Source of the DNA: Fibrobacter sp.
GTDB taxonomy: Bacteria; Fibrobacterota; Fibrobacteria; Fibrobacterales; Fibrobacteraceae
Assembly: GCA_012515825.1 (NCBI GenBank)
Contig: JAAYXQ010000248.1
Span: forward strand, 1 to 22,789
Reading direction: 5' to 3'
DNA: 22,789 nt
The notes beneath the pieces were generated by a model. The model was not told the DNA's origin. It ran no database searches and saw only the letters and a program-made list of their open reading frames with translations. The translations under genes and the position numbers were made by a program. Shown here one piece after another: positions 8,258 through 16,736 of the stretch. Position 1 is the stretch's first letter. Every line of letters starts with the position of its first letter.

Positions 8258-8424
8258 TATATATTTAATACTTACCATATCCAAAAACCAAAATGCTTAA
8301 GAAATTAGTTTACGTGTAAAAATAGTTTAACATATCGAATAAATTAAAAAACGATACAAATTACCCCGAAACATAATTGGAATGCATCACTGCATAAAAA
8401 TTGGTGAAAAAATGAAAAAAGAAT

Positions 8425-8450
8425 AAAAACGGTTCTATTAAACCATTTTT
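8425..8450 (-). terminator. Intrinsic terminator of fibro-slime gene 2
   Basis: On the minus strand an A5-U-GGUU arm pairs with AACC-G-U5 (10 bp including one G-U wobble) around a 6-nt loop, followed by a T-rich stretch (ATTCTTTTTTC). The stem overlaps the stop codon of fibro-slime gene 2 at 8449-8451, so the stem begins within the coding end. It should make the two fibro-slime genes separate transcription units, perhaps with some read-through. Confidence 0.65.
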
Positions 8451-11400
8451 ATTCAATTAATACGCCTTTTCCTCGAATACGTTGAACTCCCCAAATAAAG
8501 TCTTCTGTTTCTTCAGAAACGATCTTTTTGCGAGCTCTTATTTTCACTGTAATTCGGCCAATATAGGCTCCACTTCCAACCCATCGATTAATATGGCTTT
8601 TCATGTTCCATGCAACGAAAATATTTCCCTTGTTGACCTGACAATTCCCGCCATAAATGGAGTCATTACAGTTAATCTGTCCAGAAGAAGAGTTTACGTA
8701 TTGCCCAATAGTTGAGAAATAGAAGGTTTCAAATATAACGCTTAAAGAATCCATCGTTAACGTAGAATCGCCTTCTGCAATCAAATTACGAAGATATTCT
8801 TCTAAATCAACATCAATAATGTGGCCATGTTTTCCATAAGTCCTCATTAACTCATCTTTAGTTACATTCTTTTCAATCAAATGAGTGGTGACTGTTGGAG
8901 AATTAATTAAACGATCATCTAGAGGATTTACTGAAATAAGCGTAGTAGAGGAAATCTTAGTTTTTTGTTCTCCTACAATACGTACCCATGGATTTAAATC
9001 ATGAGGATGAGCTCCACTGAGATCAGTAGCAATTCCAGGATTAAAGCGAATACTATCTCCTACGGCAGGTATATCTAATCCATCACTTTCCACAAAATAC
9101 AGGTCATAGCGATGTAGGTCGCTAGCTGTCGAAGATTGTGGAATCATCGGTAATTCATTCAGATGCCCATCTCGCCAGTAACGGAATTTAAATAGATCTC
9201 CTAACAAAAGATAATCGTCTTTTTGAAGAGCTTCACTAAAGGTTAAGGAGAGAACCGTGACGTTGCCCGATTTTTCTTTTACAGTCGCAGATAAAATAAT
9301 TGGGCCCACCTTATCTTGTATTTGGCCAGCCATATCAAAGATAATCTTGTCTTCATTGCCTTCGGGGTTATAAGTGAATGAAGTTAAAGAAAAACCAAAA
9401 TAAGGTTCATCCAATAAGCCAGTGAACACTTTATTTGTAAATCCATCACTGAGAAGAACAATAGAGGAAGTCTCTTCGAAAGCAGCCTGTAATTCAGTTT
9501 TATTTACAAAACGCATCAAAGAATCTCCGTATCGCCAAGAAAGAGAATCTGGAAATTTACTTCCGATAAGGGGTTCAGTATATTTAAGGTGAAGACTATC
9601 TGGTATTCCATCTCCATTGCGATCATGCATTTCTGCAAATTCAAGTTGAGGAACAGGAGGCACTTTTAAATTAATATCTGTCCAAAGCAAAATATTGGCA
9701 TAATAATCGCCAAGAACTTGAATGTAAGCGCCATTAATTTCTTGGGTTCCAAGAATCCAGAATGTGACTTGCCCATTGACGATAGAGCTTTCAGTCAAAG
9801 GATTTCCAAGAGAATCCATAAATTTTAGGTTCGGATCAGAGGAGAATAGAGAAATATTACCATCGCAGCCAGCGCAATTCTCTTCAAAAATACGAACCCG
9901 TACAGGGTAAAGTGTATGAGCCCATTCTCCAATCACGGAAGTATCGGCAGAAATAATCTCCCAATCATCATTAGCAAAAGCAATAGAAGGCCTTGGGTAT
10001 TCTGCTACTGTAAACCATACTTCACCAGAGTGAGATTGATCTGCTTGTAAGTTAAATCTTAAACAATAGGTGCCAGGAGCAAGAGATCGATTGATTCGAA
10101 TTAAGCTAGTATCAATTGTAAAACCAGCCATTCCAGAATCAATTACAATACCTCCATAGTGAGCCCCTTCTTGAAGCCAAACACCTTCTAAAGGCAGATT
10201 GCCTCCAATTAGATTAAAATCAGATGGAGCATAAGTTTTTTCTTTATCCTTCATTCCAGAGAAATCACAAGCGAGAGATTGTTCTCGAACAATTTGCCAA
10301 ATCTCATACTTAATGATCTCAGGAGATGGAGAAACATCGGTAGGAAAATAGGAACGTTCGGTTCTAAGATCCATTGAGGTTCTCATCATGAAATTGGATT
10401 TATATCTTTTTCGCTCTGCATAGAATATATGGAAAGGATATGTTTCTCCAGGAGTTAAGCCAAGGGTATCTAAATTGACTGAACCAAAGACTTTGTTGTG
10501 CTGGCCGCCAATATCGACAACTAAGCGATTATTAATAAAAACCCAAACGTCATCATCCCCGTTAAATTCAAAGTATTGACCAGGCACATATTCAAATTCA
10601 GCTACTGCTTTCATTGTCATTCCAAAATTATGATCTCCACCTTCACCGCTAGCAGAGTCGTATTTTGGATTAGGAATAAGACCTTCTGGGTCTAGGAATT
10701 TAAAATCATCCAGTAAGAAAAAGCCATGTTCTGGACTACTATCATCTTTTTGTCCAAGCCAAAGCCCCTCCTCATCAAGTTCAAGCGTTAAATCTCTACA
10801 TGTCGCGTTTGTATAAACGGTTCCATTGACTACAGAAAGTGTTTCTGGTAAGAACCATTTATTCAAGTTATTTGCATTTGTGCATTTCGTTTCAGGGAAA
10901 GAGGCGCTTCTGACAGGTACTTCATTTGGACCTAAGAATAATTCCACCATTCCTTGTGTGGCTCCATTACCGCCTGGAGTCCCTTCTTCACAACCATTAG
11001 CACCAAAATCTGCATCTGTACCAATTCCATATTGTGGAACACCTTGCGCCACATGTCCGTAAGGCCCTTCTTCCATGGAACCATCATACCAGTCAAACAT
11101 CATTACAGCGAGAGTTTTGATTGGGCAATCTCCAAGAATATTTGGGAAAGAAGAATGGAATGTTGGACGACCCGAAGGATAAGGAGTAGGTCTAATCCAA
11201 ATGGTATCAGCGATAGAAAAAATACTGTCTAAAGTCATTGGGAAACCATCTGTACGCCCTGCATCGGAGTAAATTTCAGTACCGATGGATTGCTTAAAGA
11301 GAAGATGGAAATCGTCTATAGAACCTTGGTAAGTTGCTTCAAACCACCCGCAATAATTTTTAACGGTTTTCATTCCAAGAGTATCTCCGTTAACAATCAT

Positions 11401-12432
11401 TTGAGGAGACGTGTTAGACCAAGGATTTAAGATTCGAATTCTTTTTTGATAGATAGGAGTATTGGTGATAACAATACGATCATCGCTTTCAATTCTAAAC
11501 CAAGCGTCATAAACCCCTTTGGGAAATATTTCACTTATGGTTTGAGTGGTTGAAAATGTGCTTGTTGTGTTATCGGCATAATCTCGCATATTAAAAACAA
11601 CAAAATCACTCCCGCTTCCCACGTTTTCTGCATCGTGCAAGTACCAGTTATCCATATTACTTTGCTTATGGATGGTTGTGTTAGAAATAGTGGTACCGAC
11701 ATTTATTTGAATTTCACTGTTACCTGTCCAATAAAGATGGAAACTATAGTCGCCATTAAAACATTCGCCCTTACTTGTACGGACTGTATCAAGCCTTACT
11801 TCAGAGGCTGTACCATCTATGAAAACCGTTTTCCCTTCAGAAATTAAAGGCCCAATATCGATGGTGCTTTGTGAAGCAGGAAAGGTGAATGAGGAGTGTG
11901 GTCTTTGAAAATAAACAGGTATAAAAACGGATGGAGATTGAAAGGTATATGAAAACCAGCCACAATAATCACTTCCTTCTACAGCAGGCTGAAGAGGAAT
12001 CGTATCATTACCAAAAATCATGTTCGGTATGATTTTATTACCCCAAGGGCTTTTAAACCAAATAGACCATGGGCCAGAGGGCTTTACCGAATAATTTCCA
12101 TCTTGATCAATATAAACCCAAACTTCATTTCCAAAAACGGTGAAATCGCGTAAGCGAGGTGTTTCACTCCATGTTTGTTCACCAGAAGAGAGTTCGATTG
12201 TTGTGGTAGAATACTCAGTTACCTCGGCAACAGTAATTTCAACAGTATGCCAATAATTCCCATTAGCGGTCATGGCATAAGTTGTGTTTTCTGTAAAACG
12301 TCCTGCTTTAAAAGAATGAGGATCGTCAGAAGCCCAAGGCGACTGAATATGAAGAATATATGGCTGCGCCATTAAGGCGTTCGCAAAAAATAGTACCAAT
12401 AAATAAACACAAGAAATAATATTCTTGTTCAT
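8449..12432 (-). CDS. Fibro-slime domain surface protein 2
   Basis: A 1,327-residue paralogue of the downstream gene, similar along its whole length after the N-terminus. A signal peptide (about 1-22, ending AMAQ) precedes three modules. The first, starting HIQSPWASDD (28-37), is absent from protein 1. The second (FKSPWGN, 126-132, CGWF 157-160) and third (ILNPWSN, 334-340, CGWF 361-364) match it. The fibro-slime core (about 600-695) has GDDDVWVFIN, LVVDIGGQH, YPFHIFYAER and NFMMRTSMDLRTE. A C-x2-C (C853, C856), a DRNGDGIPDS loop (937-946) and the shared C-terminus (AWNMKS...GSGAYIGRITVKIRARKK...WGVQR) follow. I chose the ATG at 12432 because TAAGGA lies upstream and a clean signal peptide starts there. 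An in-frame GTG at 12501 would add 23 residues in front of the signal peptide, with its ribosome site too close. Likely role: surface adhesion to plant polysaccharide (inference). Confidence 0.9.
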   Translation of the reverse strand: MNKNIISCVYLLVLFFANALMAQPYILHIQSPWASDDPHSFKAGRFTENTTYAMTANGNYWHTVEITVAEVTEYSTTTIELSSGEQTWSETPRLRDFTVFGNEVWVYIDQDGNYSVKPSGPWSIWFKSPWGNKIIPNMIFGNDTIPLQPAVEGSDYCGWFSYTFQSPSVFIPVYFQRPHSSFTFPASQSTIDIGPLISEGKTVFIDGTASEVRLDTVRTSKGECFNGDYSFHLYWTGNSEIQINVGTTISNTTIHKQSNMDNWYLHDAENVGSGSDFVVFNMRDYADNTTSTFSTTQTISEIFPKGVYDAWFRIESDDRIVITNTPIYQKRIRILNPWSNTSPQMIVNGDTLGMKTVKNYCGWFEATYQGSIDDFHLLFKQSIGTEIYSDAGRTDGFPMTLDSIFSIADTIWIRPTPYPSGRPTFHSSFPNILGDCPIKTLAVMMFDWYDGSMEEGPYGHVAQGVPQYGIGTDADFGANGCEEGTPGGNGATQGMVELFLGPNEVPVRSASFPETKCTNANNLNKWFLPETLSVVNGTVYTNATCRDLTLELDEEGLWLGQKDDSSPEHGFFLLDDFKFLDPEGLIPNPKYDSASGEGGDHNFGMTMKAVAEFEYVPGQYFEFNGDDDVWVFINNRLVVDIGGQHNKVFGSVNLDTLGLTPGETYPFHIFYAERKRYKSNFMMRTSMDLRTERSYFPTDVSPSPEIIKYEIWQIVREQSLACDFSGMKDKEKTYAPSDFNLIGGNLPLEGVWLQEGAHYGGIVIDSGMAGFTIDTSLIRINRSLAPGTYCLRFNLQADQSHSGEVWFTVAEYPRPSIAFANDDWEIISADTSVIGEWAHTLYPVRVRIFEENCAGCDGNISLFSSDPNLKFMDSLGNPLTESSIVNGQVTFWILGTQEINGAYIQVLGDYYANILLWTDINLKVPPVPQLEFAEMHDRNGDGIPDSLHLKYTEPLIGSKFPDSLSWRYGDSLMRFVNKTELQAAFEETSSIVLLSDGFTNKVFTGLLDEPYFGFSLTSFTYNPEGNEDKIIFDMAGQIQDKVGPIILSATVKEKSGNVTVLSLTFSEALQKDDYLLLGDLFKFRYWRDGHLNELPMIPQSSTASDLHRYDLYFVESDGLDIPAVGDSIRFNPGIATDLSGAHPHDLNPWVRIVGEQKTKISSTTLISVNPLDDRLINSPTVTTHLIEKNVTKDELMRTYGKHGHIIDVDLEEYLRNLIAEGDSTLTMDSLSVIFETFYFSTIGQYVNSSSGQINCNDSIYGGNCQVNKGNIFVAWNMKSHINRWVGSGAYIGRITVKIRARKKIVSEETEDFIWGVQRIRGKGVLIE

Positions 12433-12701
12433 CCTTACCGTCCTTATCGTCGTTGATATCCCAAAATCAACGAAAAAAGTGAGGGTTGCTGAATTCAACA
12501 CTCCTTACACACTCCCCTAATATAAATTTATATAGCCATTATGGAATAAAGGCTTTTTTAGAAAGAGCAAGATTTATACATAAAAATCATAAAAACCAAC
12601 AAAGAGAATGTAAAATGTTTTTAACATTGCGAAAGCAAAGCAAAAAAGCCATATATAATCTATTTTGAAGTTATTGAATTTGAGTTTTAGATGGAAATAA
12701 A
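12433..12701. promoter_or_regulatory. Divergent promoter region, fibro-slime 2 / pta
   Basis: This 269-bp AT-rich spacer separates two divergently transcribed genes. On the plus side a perfect TATAAT (12654-12659) lies 42 bp upstream of the pta start, but no good -35 box sits at 16-18 bp. On the minus side a 14-bp palindrome ATATAAATTTATAT (12520-12533) provides -10-like sequence about 90 bp before the fibro-slime start. No terminator or convincing small gene was seen. Confidence 0.4.
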
Positions 12702-14285
12702 ATGAGAAAAGTATACGTAATAGCGCCAACTGGAATTAATGCTGAAACGGCAAAAACTGCACATTCTTTTTATGATTATATTGTAAAACAAGAGCCAAAA
12801 ACTGTTTATTTTAAACCCATCGGTGAGTCTCATGGATCCATTTCGCAAGAGAGAGTCCGTGTTCTTTTATCTTCGGGTAATTCAAGTGTTTTAATGGAAC
12901 AATTACTTGCTCTTTTTATGGAAGTGGCGAGTGATCAAGAGGTCATTGTTGTAGAAGGTGTTTCTGCAAATGAGTTTCCATTTAGAAGTAAAAAATTAAA
13001 TGAAATTATTGCTCAAGCTTTAGATGCTTCTGTGATCTTAGTCTCTTCAGCTACAGGGAAAACGCCATTAGCCGTTTGCAGCGAAGTAGAAATAGAAGCA
13101 CAAGATTACTTTGAAATCAAGGTGAGAGTTGCGTGTAGCGTCATTACTGGAGTAGAAGAGTCTGCAAAAGAATCTTTGAGTCAAGCTTTTAAAAATAGCT
13201 TCGTTAATGTTTTAGCTTATGAAATCAATAACGAGATGAAAATAGATGAATCTCTTGTTAAAAAAATTATCGAGTTAAAAACAGAACATCATATTACGCA
13301 ACCTGAATTTAGAGCGAATTTGATTCGTCAAGCTGGTTTAAATCTAAAACGTATTGTGTTACCAGAAGGAACAGAACCGCGTACAGTAAAAGCAGCTATT
13401 CTTGCCTACGAAAGGAAAATAGCGCTTCCCGTATTGTTAGGAAATCGCACTGAGATAGAATACATCGCAGAAAAACATGGGCTTGATGTACCTGCAGGCC
13501 TAGAAATCATTGAAGTCAATGAAACTACGGGTGAGCGATTTGTAAACACTTTAGTAGAATTACGAAAAGAAAAGGGAATGACAGAAGAACTTGCCCGAGA
13601 TTTATTAAAAGATTCTGTTTGGATTGGAACGATGATGCTAAAAATGGGAGAAGTGGATGGTCTTGTCAGTGGGGCAGTACACTCCACAGCAGATACTGTT
13701 CGTCCTGCATTACAAGTGATTAAAACAGCTCCCGGAGTTAAATCTATTAGTTCTGTCTTTTTCATTTGTTTGCCTTCGCAGATTTTAGTTTATGGCGATT
13801 GTGCTATTAATCAAAATCCAGATTCTAGTGAACTTGCAAGTATTGCTATTCAATGTCATGATACGGCGAAGGCTTTCCATTTACCAGCAAAAGTCGCAAT
13901 GCTCAGTTATAGCACAGGTACATCGGGTAAAGGTGATGATGTGGATTTAGTAGTAGAAGCCACTCGCTTAGTAAAATCCGTTCGTCCAGACATTGTTATC
14001 GATGGACCTTTACAGTACGATTCTGCAACTGCTGAAAGTGTAGCAAAGATTAAGGCTCCACATAGTCCTGTAGCTGGTAAAGCAAATGTTCTTGTATTTC
14101 CTAATTTAAATGCAGGTAATATTACTTATAAGGCAGTGCAACGTTCAGCAGCTAATGTGATTTGTATAGGCCCTATGCTTCAAGGTTTAGCAAAGCCTGT
14201 GAATGACCTTTCTCGCGGTGCTTTTGTAGATGATATTATTTATACGATTGCTCTTACAGCGATTCAGGCTCAATCGATAGATTAA
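12702..14285 (+). CDS. pta: Phosphate acetyltransferase with reduced N-terminal domain
   Basis: Interconverts acetyl-CoA plus phosphate and acetyl phosphate plus CoA; with acetate kinase (not in this window) it makes acetate and ATP during fermentation. The C-terminal catalytic PTA domain (about 200-527) is well conserved: SGAVHSTADTVRP (323-335), YGDCAINQNP (364-373), SYSTGTS (402-408), DGPLQYDSA (434-442), SPVAG (455-459) and GPMLQGLAKPVNDLSRG (490-506). The enzyme is 527 residues, against about 714 for the two-domain E. coli type and about 330 for the short type. The first 198 residues still resemble the BioD-like P-loop domain (VYVIAPTG..., FKPIG, VVEG), but the Walker A is lost (PTGINAETAKT) and the DRTGG domain is missing. 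A TATAAT at 12654 may drive it. Its stop codon overlaps the stop of the convergent gene. Confidence 0.93.
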   Translation: MRKVYVIAPTGINAETAKTAHSFYDYIVKQEPKTVYFKPIGESHGSISQERVRVLLSSGNSSVLMEQLLALFMEVASDQEVIVVEGVSANEFPFRSKKLNEIIAQALDASVILVSSATGKTPLAVCSEVEIEAQDYFEIKVRVACSVITGVEESAKESLSQAFKNSFVNVLAYEINNEMKIDESLVKKIIELKTEHHITQPEFRANLIRQAGLNLKRIVLPEGTEPRTVKAAILAYERKIALPVLLGNRTEIEYIAEKHGLDVPAGLEIIEVNETTGERFVNTLVELRKEKGMTEELARDLLKDSVWIGTMMLKMGEVDGLVSGAVHSTADTVRPALQVIKTAPGVKSISSVFFICLPSQILVYGDCAINQNPDSSELASIAIQCHDTAKAFHLPAKVAMLSYSTGTSGKGDDVDLVVEATRLVKSVRPDIVIDGPLQYDSATAESVAKIKAPHSPVAGKANVLVFPNLNAGNITYKAVQRSAANVICIGPMLQGLAKPVNDLSRGAFVDDIIYTIALTAIQAQSID

Positions 14286-15043
14286 CGGCGCTTCTTATTT
14301 CGGACTTTTTTTTGTAGCTCTTTAAGATGCCATCGGCCTCTTTTGTCTTCTAAGAAAAAGTCTGTTCGGACGCCTAGATCAAGGCCTGCTTGGATGATTT
14401 TTTCTGCCTCATCGTATAAGCCTTGATCAAATCGTAATTCTGAGAGAAAAAAATAGTTATAGGGGTCTTTGGAATCTTGTTCTAAAGACATCTTTAAATA
14501 TTTCTCTGCTAGTTTTTTATCTGGCCAAGAGAGTATAATAGGAATGTAGGGAAGTATTTGATGAGAACGACCAAGAATTTGATAGTCTTGAATAGAATCA
14601 GCTAAATCTCTTACTTTTTTAGCTACGCCTTGTTTGACTGCAATCAGAGGATTTGTTTCTGCTCCCCACATAGATAAAATGACTATATAGATTTTGGTTA
14701 TGTTTCTGTTATTGGGATATAGGGAGTGTATTTTTTCACTTAAAAGAGTCACTTCGTTAAGTACGTCTTTCCTCTTATCTTTTTCAGGGCTAGCAAAGCG
14801 TAGCATGAAATAATAAGACTTTAACAGCCCCTCGGCAGCCTTTTCCTGAATGAGCGTATCTGCAGCTGCAAAAGCTCTTTCATAAGCCTGGATCATTTTC
14901 TTTACATTATTTGTATCGGCTTTATCGCCATTCGCTTTTTCAGCACGTAAAGAATAACACGAATCCCCGATTCTAAGGTCTTCGTTTGCAACTCCTATAC
15001 CCCAAACCCAAAGGAGTAGAATAGTGAGAGCCCTAAAAACCAT
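14282..15043 (-). CDS. Secreted TPR-like protein, function unknown
   Basis: A 253-residue protein with a hydrophobic N-terminal signal segment (about 1-19, LTILLLWVWGIGVAN), so it is exported. The rest is alpha-helical. One clear tetratricopeptide-like pair lies near the end (about 176-222: KLAEKYLKMSLEQDSKDPYNYFFLS, then GLYDEAEKIIQAGLDLG), with weaker helical repeats before it (YERAFAAADTLIQEKAAEGLLKSYYFML). The layout recalls TatT-type periplasmic helical proteins of TRAP transporters, but no transporter subunits are nearby, so this is only a possibility. The C-terminus is strongly basic (KKVRNKKRR). The start at 15043 lacks a clear ribosome site and sits 9 nt after the small ORF stop, suggesting translational coupling in the phosphofructokinase transcript. 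Its stop overlaps the pta stop (shared TTAA). Confidence 0.72.
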   Translation of the reverse strand: MVFRALTILLLWVWGIGVANEDLRIGDSCYSLRAEKANGDKADTNNVKKMIQAYERAFAAADTLIQEKAAEGLLKSYYFMLRFASPEKDKRKDVLNEVTLLSEKIHSLYPNNRNITKIYIVILSMWGAETNPLIAVKQGVAKKVRDLADSIQDYQILGRSHQILPYIPIILSWPDKKLAEKYLKMSLEQDSKDPYNYFFLSELRFDQGLYDEAEKIIQAGLDLGVRTDFFLEDKRGRWHLKELQKKVRNKKRR

Positions 15044-15052
15044 TAAAAAAGA

Positions 15053-15196
15053 TTAAACTTTCCAGGTTTGCAGTAATTTATTCACCTGGGCTATACGAGC
15101 CTTTTCTTCAGCTGTTCCGTGAAACGCTTTGAAAAGAAGGTTCCGGTATTCCATCAGTGCTGTGCGAATGAGTGTTTTTTCTTCTTTTTTTAACAT
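15053..15196 (-). CDS. Small ORF, 47 residues, basic and helical
   Basis: Between phosphofructokinase and the TPR-like gene, an ATG at 15196 opens a 47-codon frame ending in TAA at 15053-15055. A ribosome site TTTGGAG lies five bases upstream of the ATG, better than that of the following gene. The peptide begins MLKKEEKTLIRTALMEYRN and continues as a charged, probably helical chain (ELK/RQ-rich, one Trp near the end), with no signal peptide or membrane segment. It lies 50 bp after the phosphofructokinase stop and 9 bp before the next start on the same strand, so it is probably part of one operon. I recognise no family. It may couple translation to the downstream gene or make a small regulatory protein. 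Confidence rests on the ribosome site, position and codon content. Confidence 0.55.
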   Translation of the reverse strand: MLKKEEKTLIRTALMEYRNLLFKAFHGTAEEKARIAQVNKLLQTWKV

Positions 15197-15246
15197 ACTG
15201 GCTCCAAATCTAAACAATCTGTGAAAAAAATCAACGTTTAATAAAA

Positions 15247-16596
15247 TTACTTTTTTCTGTTGTGACGTTTACCAGAAAAATAGTCTTGTTGTCTTGTAGC
15301 ACCTAATACTGCATGCCAAAGAGCATTATTAGGCTCTATTTTTCGTCTTTCACTTACAGCATAGTCTATAGGGACATGTGTGAATTGATTATTCATACTT
15401 CCTACAACCATATTCGTTTTTCCAGCCATTGCCGCGTGAACTGCATTTTCTGCTAATTGGAAACAAAAAATGGCGTCTGTTCCTTTAGCTGGAATGCTTC
15501 GAACAGTGTAGCTTGGGTCAAAATACTTAATGTTAATTTCTTTGCCAATACTCTTAAAATGAGCTTCTATTTTTTCAGTTAAAAAATCACCGATATCATT
15601 TTTCAAGATATTGCCGCTGGCGTCACGACGTTCAGGAATGTTCTTAAATAGGTGTTGACCCGCACCTTCAGCAACAACCATGACCGCATGTGTTTTACCA
15701 ATCGAATAACGGTTTTCTAGTGCATGTAGTAAACCATTTTCACCCTCTAGTACAAAAGGAACCTCTGGGATCAAACAAAAATTCACAACAGTCGTTGCTA
15801 ATGAAGCATAAGCAGCGATAAACCCGGAATCGCGCCCCATTAGTTTTACAAGACCAAGCCCATTAAATACACCGTTGGCTTCATTATGGGCGCTTGTAAT
15901 AACGTCTGTAGCGCTTAAGACAGCTGTTTCAAAACCAAAAGTACGGTCTACTAAATTCAAGTCGTTATCAATCGTTTTAGGAATTCCAATTACAGAAATG
16001 GGTTGTTTGCGTCTTTTTATTTCAGCTGCAATTTCACGAGCTCCACGAAGAGTACCATCTCCTCCGATACAAAAGAGCATATTTATGTTAAGTCTCATTA
16101 AAGTATCGACCATAACAGAAACATCTTGTTCGCCTCGAGAACTACCCAATATAGTTCCACCATCATCTTGAATGGCGTCTACTACTTCTGGCGTTAACAC
16201 AACTGGAGAAAGACCATAAGAAGGGTTCAATCCGCGATAGCCATAAGGAATACCAAAAATATTTTGGACGCCATAATCAAACCAAAGTACTTGGACAAGA
16301 CCTTTGATGACGTTATTTAATCCAGGGCAGAGGCCACCACAAGTAACAATAGCTGCACGGGTCCAAGCTGGATCGTGATAGATCATTTCTCTAGGCCCTG
16401 CGGCTTCTAAAGAAGGAAGATGACTTCCTGTGGCAAGAAGAGATTCAATTTTTTGCACGTCTGTACAAAGGCTGACGCGTTCTGTATTGCTGATGAATCG
16501 CATACCCATCATTGGGGAATGAAGAGTAGGAGTACCTACTGTTTGAATAGATAAATCATATTGATCTGGATCAGAAATAATATCGTAGAGCGTCAT
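15247..16596 (-). CDS. pfkA: 6-phosphofructokinase, long clade-X type (probably ATP-dependent)
   Basis: Phosphorylates fructose 6-phosphate to the 1,6-bisphosphate in glycolysis. The 449-residue protein has an N-terminal extension of about 75 residues before the fold, then GGLCPGLN (87-94), GGDGTLRGA (178-186), GIPKTIDND (204-212, with catalytic D210) and MGRDSGFIA (253-261). This is the layout of the long group-II/clade-X enzymes rather than the 320-residue E. coli PfkA. The glycine after GGD (G181) is typical of ATP users, where pyrophosphate enzymes have Asp. The lysine of PKTID (K207) is shared with pyrophosphate enzymes and with ATP-dependent clade-X enzymes, so ATP is the better guess but not certain. 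AGGA six bases before the ATG supports the start. No terminator follows, so the small ORF and TPR-like gene downstream are probably co-transcribed. Confidence 0.9.
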   Translation of the reverse strand: MTLYDIISDPDQYDLSIQTVGTPTLHSPMMGMRFISNTERVSLCTDVQKIESLLATGSHLPSLEAAGPREMIYHDPAWTRAAIVTCGGLCPGLNNVIKGLVQVLWFDYGVQNIFGIPYGYRGLNPSYGLSPVVLTPEVVDAIQDDGGTILGSSRGEQDVSVMVDTLMRLNINMLFCIGGDGTLRGAREIAAEIKRRKQPISVIGIPKTIDNDLNLVDRTFGFETAVLSATDVITSAHNEANGVFNGLGLVKLMGRDSGFIAAYASLATTVVNFCLIPEVPFVLEGENGLLHALENRYSIGKTHAVMVVAEGAGQHLFKNIPERRDASGNILKNDIGDFLTEKIEAHFKSIGKEINIKYFDPSYTVRSIPAKGTDAIFCFQLAENAVHAAMAGKTNMVVGSMNNQFTHVPIDYAVSERRKIEPNNALWHAVLGATRQQDYFSGKRHNRKK

Positions 16597-16736
16597 ATAA
16601 AATCCTTTTGGGTCTTTATAAAAATCTAATAAAGGAGTAGCTCAAAGCATTTAACGAGATAAAAGTAACAAAAACTATATCTTGCGGCAAAGTGTGCTGC
16701 AGTAATGCGGAGTGTATCTGGAAAATAAAACTGCTT

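Noticed and set aside
12486..12668. 60-codon plus-strand frame before pta
   Set aside because: It occupies the divergent promoter region, covers the candidate TATAAT, has no ribosome site and has unlikely composition.
13406..13765. 119-codon antisense frame inside pta
   Set aside because: A shadow of the strongly conserved Pta catalytic frame with no independent support.
16684..16700. Small GC-containing hairpin after the histidine kinase gene
   Set aside because: On the transcribed (minus) strand it contains an A-C mismatch and has no T tail, so I do not call a terminator.
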